Of a DNA stretch of 64,000 nt, positions 56,640-64,000 are shown piece after piece. Each line of letters begins with the position of its first letter. Positions within the stretch are counted from its first letter, which is position 1. A program made the translations under genes and the position numbers. The DNA is taken from positions 3,719,483-3,783,482 of the forward strand of contig JAQFVV010000043.1 in the NCBI GenBank assembly GCA_028023455.1. Direction: 5' to 3'. Below the pieces are notes generated by a model. The model saw nothing but the letters and a program-made list of their open reading frames with translations. It ran no database searches and was not told where the DNA came from. This stretch comes from Epiperipatus broadwayi. Lineage: Eukaryota; Onychophora; Udeonychophora; Euonychophora; Peripatidae.

Positions 56640-57290
56640 ACCATCTAATTAAGCTGTGAGCAGTTTAGCGTAATGTTGTAGTGTCACCCTGAAATGTGAG
56701 TCCTAGGATCGATTCCAGTGTAGCCATTTTTGGTGTTCAAATTTTTTATGAACTCTTAAGCAATAAAGCCATATGACTAATGCCCTAAATAGTTTATTGT
56801 AGTGATAAGAGTGCCAGACTCTAGAGCATCAGGACCTTGAATTAATTCCAACATAGGCACATCTAGTGCTCAAACTTTATACAAACTCTTGGGAAATAAT
56901 GTCATTTGATTAATTCTTTTCTTATTCTGTAATTATTGTTAATTAACAAGTAAAGATCCCAAGTTAATCTATTAATCAGATGTGGGTAAATAAACAGCCT
57001 GATAAAAATACAACTGTAATATAATGCAGCCACCATCCTAGGAAGATGAGGAGCCAATCTCCCCACATGAACTCAACCCATGAGCTACCCATTCAGTAAT
57101 AGTCAGTGATGATCAGGTTATTGTTATCAAAAAAGTTCCCGTCCCAGGTTAATCTGGGTTAATCAGATAAAGGTCTACATGTTGATAGTAATAATAAAAC
57201 ACAACTGTAATATGATGCAACCATTTACCTCTGGGAGAAGAGGAACACACTTCTACATGAGTTGAGCCTATGATTTGTCTTTACTTTATA
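56640..57290 (+). mobile_element. Dimeric tRNA-derived SINE (family V)
   Basis: Two tRNA-like heads follow each other: 56645-56720 (TTTAGCGTAATGTTGTAG as box A region, GGATCGATTCC as box B) and 56790-56860 (weaker). Two body copies then follow (about 56945-57085 and 57130-57270), each with CCCAAGTTAATCT or CCCAGGTTAATCT and ACAACTGTAATATRATGCA. The head resembles the fragment at 60650-60712. Confidence 0.7.
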
Positions 57291-57621
57291 TATATATATA
57301 TTATTTCAAAGTACTAAACAATAATGCAGAAAGTATTTACATTTACTTTATTTATTTGATTATTTTCAATAACTTTTCAATGCATCTTAAATGGATTTAT
57401 AAATTATGGTAATACTTCTTTTCCTCTAGATTATGAATGACTACTTGTTTGTAGATGGTCCAAAGTGGGTTTACCCTGAGAATTTCTAAAAAAGTGTGAT
57501 ATATAATGGGAAAATAGACTGTGATGTTTTAGCAATTCATATTTCCCAGTAATATTGTGATTTTTAGAAGCTCTTGACTAACGTATAGCAAAATTTACTA
57601 TAATAACACAGATAAATATAT

Positions 57622-57728
57622 TTTTCATATGTCATAGCATCGGCCGGGACGCGAACCCACACCCGTCTGCAACCAACTACTTGCTTGCAAGGCAGGTGCG
57701 ATGACCTCTCGGCTAACAACGCTTTAAG
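57622..57728 (-). mobile_element. tRNA-derived SINE, family B
   Basis: Minus-strand copy of the subfamily seen at 15908 (CCTTGCAAGCAAGTAGTTGG), with box B complement GGGACGCGAACCCAC. No clear target duplication. Confidence 0.85.
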
Positions 57729-57824
57729 AATATGTGAGGACATTTATAATATATGAAATGAATGGAGAATTTTTGATCTATGTATATTTAAGCAAGCATT
57801 ACCATTTTCAATTATATTGATTCA

Positions 57825-58165
57825 TTAAAAGCTAAAAGTTTCTCCAAGTTAAATCCAACTTATCCAATCCATACACCATTTCCTCCATACCAACAAACCT
57901 CCTTATTTCACACATGGTCTCTTTCTAGATTTTTTATAATCTCTTGGGATACGATTTAAAACTTCTATCATCTCTTTTAGAATTATGCTCAGCCCAATTC
58001 CATTTCTCTCTTAATTCTTTCAACAATGTCAGTAAGGCCTGTTTGTTTTTTCATTTATATAAGTCACTTTTGATATTTTCTTGTTACTCCTAACACAAAT
58101 TTCTCTATATTTTATTAAGTGGTCTGAAGTCTTGTATATTGATCTTCCATTAAGTGCCCAAATAT
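57825..58165 (-). pseudogene. LINE 3' region, copy L9
   Basis: Minus-strand match to the C-terminal part of L1 (TCTCCAAGTTAAATCC, CATGGTCTCTTTCTAGA, CTCAGCCCAATTCCATTTC, TTAAGTGCCCAAAT), heavily decayed and without the tail. Confidence 0.8.
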
Positions 58166-58399
58166 TTAAGCAAAATCCTAATATTAAATCTCAAAAATTG
58201 TAATTAAAGTTTTAGCATTCCCAATCCATTTCTTCAACTTGTGACTATGACTTGCATTATATTAGATATTTTAAAAAAGAAAAGCTCTTGGCAAAATAGT
58301 TAATTACTTGGACAAAAAGATTGCTATTTTTTTAATAATTGATAGATTTTATCAAACTATTTGTGATATTAATTGATTATAAAAAAGGCTTACTAAACA
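58166..58399. other. Spacer
   Basis: Nothing recognised. Confidence 0.4.
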
Positions 58400-58545
58400 T
58401 CATCACATGGTCACCATTTTTTATGCTTATGCAAGCTGTTTACGCAGAGGCAAAACTCTCCATAAAGTAGTGCTGCTCAGTGTAAGCCAGAGTAATCAAT
58501 GGATGCAGAAAGATTTGTGCATAAGTAGTGCCTTCTCATCAAATA

Positions 58546-58587
58546 TCCCTAGATTAGTTTCTAGCTTGTGGCTTTCATCAGTGAGGA
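58546..58587 (-). ncRNA. Hammerhead motif, family C
   Basis: TCCTCA, CTGATGA, AAGC-CACAA-GCTA, GAAAC, TAATC, TAGGGA. Stem II has changed G-C to A-T at its second pair on both sides, a compensated change relative to AGGC/GCCA. Stem III is damaged (ACT/AAT). Confidence 0.68.
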
Positions 58588-58634
58588 GCCTTGGATCTAA
58601 TGCAACCCTCCATCAGTGTTCTCAGATCCAACGC

Positions 58635-58674
58635 TCCTCACTGATGAAAGTCATACTATAAACTAGTCTGGGGA
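58635..58674 (+). ncRNA. Hammerhead remnant, family C
   Basis: TCCTCA and CTGATGA are intact, but GAAAC has become TAAAC and stem II is altered. Confidence 0.6.
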
Positions 58675-59094
58675 TATTGGATGGGAAGCACTATACATTG
58701 ATTTTACACACAAACCTTCTTGCAGCCATTGATTACTCTGGCTTGCACTGGTGGCGCTACTGTATGAAGAGTTTAGAAAGGGTACATATGAAGTTATGGA
58801 AGAATAAATATGAAAAAAGTGATTATACAGAAAGTGAATTATTGGTTTTTATGCTGGGTTTGGGAAAAGATAAAGGGGATTTAGATATAAAGGTTACAGA
58901 GTTGACAAAGATTATGTTGTGGAAATGGGTTGGAGCAGAATATGGGAAAATTTAGAGTAGGAAATGGAAAATAAAGTGGCTAACAGGTTTATCTGGGCAT
59001 AATTGCTGAAATATTCTTGACTTCATTTAAGGAGAAGTGACAATACACACATCACATCTCTGTGTAAATAAAAAGCATATGGATATATAATCAT

Positions 59095-59195
59095 AAAAAG
59101 TTTGAGTGCCAGACCTACAAGCACTAGAATTAATCCTGAAACATCCTGATCTCAAGTTAGATGTGATACCAACTGTGCCAAACTGCACAGGGTAT
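59095..59195 (+). mobile_element. Fragment related to SINE family V
   Basis: GTTTGAGTGCCAGACC, GAATTAATCCTG and ATCTCAAGTTAGATGTG match parts of 56790-56970 in shorter form. Confidence 0.5.
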
Positions 59196-59385
59196 TTGAT
59201 TATTTGTTAATATAATATCTGTATCAAGTTTTTATTGGTGTATTTTTTAAAGAGTCAGCCAATTGAAAATAGTCTATTTTTTATTATAAACTTATAAGAT
59301 GAAACGTTGAATAATAGTATTTTTGCTGCATAGCAAATGAAAGAGGAAATTAATATTTGCTGATATTTGAAAAGTATATACAATT

Positions 59386-59770
59386 AAAGGGGATTTGAAC
59401 ACAGACTTCCAAGATTTACACATGACTACGCATGTGAAAAAGATAAATGATCTCCAATATACATATTTCATGCTGAACTAGCACTTATCAGTTGGTCCAG
59501 ATCATCGTTTCACACACATATATATAATTAGCACAGTTTATATTAAGACAGCAAATCTTCAAACTTTAATGAACAGGGTTCAATCATCTCCACTCTCCAA
59601 CTCTTCAGCCATCCATACCACTGAAAATCCAAGGATGGAATGCTCAAACCCTTATTAATGCCAATATTGTTGTCATACCCATGTTGACTTTAAGCCACTC
59701 TGACACCTGATACATATAACCTTAATATGTCCATTTAAATACACAGATGGATGGATAGAATTCAGGCTGA
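59386..59770 (-). mobile_element. Family A ribozyme-SINE, single unit
   Basis: Minus-strand order: body (AGAGTTGGAGAGTGGAG, TTTGCTGTCTTAATATAAAC), hammerhead (59453-59496), and tRNA-like end with GTGTTCAAATCCCC near 59400. It matches the unit at 21803-22280. Confidence 0.82.
59453..59496 (-). ncRNA. Hammerhead motif, family A
   Basis: ACCAA, CTGATAA (one core change), GTGCTA-GTT-CAGCAT, GAAA, TATGTATA, TTGGA. Stem III (ATA/TAT) pairs; stem II is mostly paired. Confidence 0.65.
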
Positions 59771-59777
59771 ATCTGTA

Positions 59778-59862
59778 ATAAATTAATACTAGTATATTGT
59801 AAATACCGAACATTAAGAGGTAATTAAAGTTCGGTATTTACAATATACTAATATTGATTTAT
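59778..59862. repeat. Foldback with 34 bp arms
   Basis: TAGTATATTGTAAATACCGA (left) is mirrored in the right arm 59829-59862; the loop is 17 bp. Confidence 0.9.
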
Positions 59863-60132
59863 AAAAGTATATACAATGAAGTTTGCTTATAGTTTAATAT
59901 TAAGATTTAAAAGTATATAGCAGACAGAAATATTTTTAAAATTTAGTTAGCATGTGTCTGAAAATGTCGTGTAATGATAATATGGCATATGTAATTATGA
60001 TGACATAGATCACATGACATAGTACCACAGCTTTTTATCTCTAGTTGGAAACAGCATATAATTGCGAGATGAAGCTGATAGAAAATAATTTTTTTTACCT
60101 AGCAGTGAACATAATAATTTTTATTTTATTTA

Positions 60133-60596
<464 letters not shown>

Positions 60597-60649
60597 TTAA
60601 AAAAGAATGAGTATGTCTTTATTGTTCAGAATTTCATAAGAAGTCTGAG

Positions 60650-60712
60650 AACCAAATCTTCTGATCCCAAGGCGAATGCTCAACCAACTACACCAAACTG
60701 TGCAATGTCTTA
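60650..60712 (-). mobile_element. tRNA-like SINE head fragment
   Basis: The minus strand reads GGTGTAGTTGGTTGAGCATT, a good box A, then CGCCTTGGGATCAGAAG; box B is damaged. Related to family V. Confidence 0.6.
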
Positions 60713-60719
60713 TTATTTA

Positions 60720-61635
60720 TAGAAATGTACAGATGTATGAAGTTATTCATAAATGAATATTCTTCTTCAATACACATTTTATTACCATTGTTTTATTAGA
60801 AGTAAAATAAAATCCTTTTTTTAAGTTAAATATATATTTGATTTTTTTAAAATCACTAAATATAAATTAACAGAAATCATATCTGCATTGGATTGGACAT
60901 TTAAAGTGAATGATCAATGGATGACCTTCTAAATTTATGGTGAACATAAGTATGATTTTATGGTATAATTAAACCACATTATATTATAAGGATTATCTCA
61001 GATATTCTGAAGAGATATCATGTTGATTATTTCCATTGCGAAGATGTGACAGAGAATAAAGTAGTACAATTAGACATGGTATTGAGGTACTTCAAAAAGA
61101 AAAGTTTTCTTCAAAAGAAGTAAAAAAACAGCTTTGCAAAATATCAAATAAATAGAAAAATGGACCAACATGTTTTACATGTGGATGTGTTTGTGTTCAC
61201 AGATTGGTTGAAGAATTAGTACATGAAATGTTAGGTTAATGAATAATCTAGAAATACAGTAAACTTTTTGACATGTTCACAGAGATGAAAGATATGAAAT
61301 GTTAAATATAAAACTCTGAGAGATAAGATATAAAGAGTGAGACTAAAAAATGAACATTGTACATTGGAAGTGGGAATAAATAAAATGCTACATATAAATG
61401 TTGTTTTAAGAACTCTATTATAAAGGTGTGTTTTATAAAAAGTTTAAAGAAATTGTTAGGGGTTAGATCAAACATATATACAAAAGATCTGGTGCTTCTT
61501 TATGGCAAATAATAATCATAATGACAATATAAAACACATAAAGAATTTGAAAAAGCTATTCAAGGTGTGCAATGATAATGGGGGGAGGGGGTAGAATGAG
61601 GATACTTTTGCAGAAAAAACAGTATCATTATAATA
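60720..61635. other. Spacer
   Basis: Nothing firmly recognised; purine-rich plus strand toward the end may belong to the following LINE remnant. Confidence 0.4.
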
Positions 61636-61639
61636 AGCA

Positions 61640-62680
61640 AGTGGTTTAAAAATCACAAGGTAAAGATTTATATAAAAAAGTTTCAGATGATAAAAGTAGA
61701 TTAGTTTCAAAAAGAATAAGAAGGATTGAAACAAGAAAAAATAAACAATTGACAAATTAAATAGTGATTTCAAAAACAAAACTTCAGATTTGTTTAAAAA
61801 ATAAAAGAAATAATGGTAGACTGGTGAATTCAAATAACATATGAAAGTGATTACAAAAAAAATAAAAGATGCAGCAATAATGATAATAGATTATAAAAAA
61901 GTAAGATAATAAAAGGTGTATGTTGACAATAAGATGAATAAAATTATAAAAAGATGAAAAATATTAACTTTTAAAAGCAAAAACTACATATAAAAGACAT
62001 TAAATAATCAAGATAGAAACAGACTTGGCTAGAAGAAAGTGGTTAGAAAAAAATATATAGGAAGATGGAAGTAGATGAATGAACTGTATGGATGGAAATA
62101 CAGATGTGCATTAATTAATAGTTGATGATATAAATGGAAAATTATTAGTAAAGAAAGTAGATAAACTCAAAAGATGGTGGAAACAATCTATCATAAGATA
62201 ATTTTTTTTTAGAACTAATTAAAAAAAAAGGCAGGTAAGTAAAGGTGAATAATAGGTTATGTAATGTGAAGGAAGAATCACTTTAAGTTTAAAAAATGGC
62301 AATGTACAGAATGTGGATGACACTTCAATTAAAGTATTAAAGGTTATTGAAGAAAGAGAGTGAGAGAATTTGTAAATATTTGAAATGGAATTTATTATTC
62401 AGAAAAGTGTATATTAGATTTTTTTTTCAAAACTTCGGATTTCTTTAGAGAAAAATGTGACAAGCTAAGGTATTATTCCGATCTATAGTAGATTTATTTC
62501 TAATAGAATTAACTGTTTTTTTTTAATATGAAGAACAGTTTGAATTTAAAACAAAGAGATGAAAAGTATAAATAAAAACATGAGAAATATTATTAAGAGA
62601 TATACATATAGATATAGAGGGGAAAGTCAACAAGTACTAACTGATATTAAAGAGTTATTTAATAGAGTGAATTAGGAGTG
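61640..62680 (+). pseudogene. Second LINE remnant (RT region)
   Basis: Broken plus-strand frames read VDDINGKLLV then LKRWWKQSII near 62120-62190 (the KRWxxxF-type linker before RT), EEQFEFK near 62530, and DIKELFNRVN near 62640 (motif A DxxxAF-like). The order and spacing fit an RT-bearing LINE of a lineage different from L1. All frames contain stops. Confidence 0.65.
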
Positions 62681-62692
62681 CTTGGTATATAT

Positions 62693-62745
62693 ATAAACTT
62701 AAGAGCATGGTATAACTCTAAACAAGCTTTTATTATATATAATGG
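62693..62745 (+). mobile_element. Family D end fragment
   Basis: CTTAAGAGCATGGTATAACTCTAAACAAGCTTTTA resembles, in two short blocks, the D end AAGAGCGTGCTAATAGCTCT and CTAAACAAGC at 4325. No ribozyme here. Confidence 0.6.
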
Positions 62746-62749
62746 ATGA

Positions 62750-64000
62750 AAAGATATCAATTGAAGTCTTTTTAAATGAATTGAAAATTATTTTTAAGAT
62801 TAAATTATATGATGAAATGTAAAATAAAGATGTGGCCATACTCCATTTTAATTAACATTAATGTATATTTCCTCAGTCCATTCATGAGTAATTAATGGCA
62901 ATATTGAATTGGATCAGACTTGTGATCTTCTGGGGAGGAAACTAAAACAAGTATTATACAGATACTAAAAACAAGGCATAGATCAAGATTAGGGTCTAAG
63001 AACTCAAACAATTTTTCAAAACAAAATATTGTAGAGATGGGCAGTAGGTAAATAATCTGATATAAAACTAATATTTGTTTTTGTGAATGGGCTTTAAGAA
63101 ATTTTCCAAATGTGAGGGGGAACCTTAGATATGTTATCATATTTATTGAGTATTTACAGTGACCAAAAGTTAGAAATGCTTAGAGAAGGTTTAATATGAG
63201 ATCTAGCATTCAGTAGATAATTAATGATGATGTTGGGTGTGGCATTCAAGCTATTAATAAGATTTATGGTGGCAGATAATAGAATGACTGTCAGATTTAA
63301 GAATTAACTATAAGTAACCATTATATTACTGCCCATATAGGAGTACCTCTTACTTCGTGCTAAAATAAAATGAATCTTCAAGACAGAATATTGTTTGAGA
63401 TACAAACATTCTTTTATGTTTCATCTACAGTTATTTTCCATGTGATTGTTTATCTTTCTGAAATAATTGTAATGGTGGGATTATATGTTTGAATATTCCA
63501 AATTACCGCTCTTTAATCCACATCCAGCCTATTCTGATTGCAATCTTTTCCTTTTATATTTGTGCATAATCCCTTGGGCTAAGAAAATAATGTTAGGGAT
63601 AAATTAAAATTACTTTGTTGTGATTATTTCAAAAACAATAATGTGATGCAAAAACTTAAGAAATTGCCCTAAAAATGGTTTGCATCCCATAATATGACTA
63701 GATTACAATGCTTGTTAAATTTATCATAAAATTGTGCAAACAATTATAAAATCAAGAATAGTAATGATGATAAAGAAAGAGACAGTAATAAAGACAAGAC
63801 CTAATTTTTTCCTAAATATAGAAATATGAAATACACAAGCATTGCTTGATATGAATTAAACCTTCCACAATGAACAGACAAAATTTGCCACTAAAAGACT
63901 GCTAATCAAAATTCGATAATTTCCTTCTTACATTGTATGATTAAATATCAAACCTGGTTCATCTCAATCCATTTAAGTATTAGCACTCAAAAACTCTAGA
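62750..64000. other. Spacer to window end
   Basis: A+T-rich sequence; the minus-strand frame at 62892-63140 has no recognisable motif. Nothing else is seen. Confidence 0.4.

Larger units (their letters stand above)
58400..58778. mobile_element. Family C inverted dimer
   Basis: Left arm about 58448-58590 and right arm about 58633-58778, ends GGCAAAACTCTCC and GGCGCTACTGTATGAAGAG. Each arm has a ribozyme remnant (58546-58587 minus, 58635-58674 plus). Confidence 0.87.

Noticed and set aside
61516-61833. 105-codon minus-strand frame
   Set aside because: Antisense of a purine-rich LINE remnant; Phe/Leu-rich without motifs.
62892-63140. 82-codon minus-strand frame
   Set aside because: No recognisable domain, no support for a gene structure.

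Overview
The window looks like gene-poor nuclear DNA of an invertebrate animal. It is very A+T-rich by eye and carries long microsatellites. Every recognisable protein-coding stretch is a decayed transposable element: an RTE-like LINE in about nine pieces, a second LINE, Ty3/gypsy pol, and a hAT transposase. I found no host gene, rRNA or convincing working tRNA gene. I cannot name the species; an arthropod or mollusc would fit.

The most striking content is a set of repeat families (called A, C and D here, with a weaker relative F) that carry sequences fitting type I hammerhead ribozymes. They show the CTGANGA and GAAA core boxes, a hairpin for stem II, a tiny near-palindromic stem III followed by the NUH cleavage triplet, and flanks that pair as stem I. 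Family D (4259-4848) has an almost ideal motif on each strand. Family A joins the ribozyme to a tRNA-like Pol III box B; one copy (21803-22420) is a head-to-tail dimer with a ribozyme motif in each unit, flanked by a 12 bp target duplication. Family C has a third variant. Most copies are inverted dimers, so a transcript of either strand would contain a ribozyme. This resembles metazoan retrozymes and the ribozyme-bearing ends of Penelope-like elements, but here it is combined with SINE-like and foldback architecture.

Layout: 0.7-1.8 kb giant foldback; 2.1-2.7 kb tandem repeat holding an A insertion; 3.3-6.4 kb three-level nest (foldback E, LINE, family D); 9.2-9.5 kb triplicated tRNA-Gly-derived SINE (family B); 10-20 kb scattered A, B, C and G repeats; 20.5-23.4 kb C copy and a LINE with four later insertions; 24-29 kb foldback H, a local duplication, and C, D and A copies; 30.3-34.3 kb LINE pieces and microsatellites; 35-36 kb second E foldback; 37.2-43.8 kb two head-to-head LINE remnants interrupted by ribozyme elements and two abutting piggyBac-like elements that share a TTAA; 44.8-47.3 kb hAT pseudogene; 47.4-47.9 kb foldbacks; 50-54 kb Ty3/gypsy remnants on both strands; 54.6-55.5 kb Tigger/pogo-like element; 56.6-60.7 kb other SINEs, C and A copies and a giant ATT tract; 61.6-62.7 kb second LINE remnant.

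These parts work together only as parasites. The LINEs probably supplied the retroposition machinery for B, A and C, whose 10-19 bp target duplications fit target-primed reverse transcription. The DNA transposons (TTAA, TA and 8 bp duplications) came in independently.
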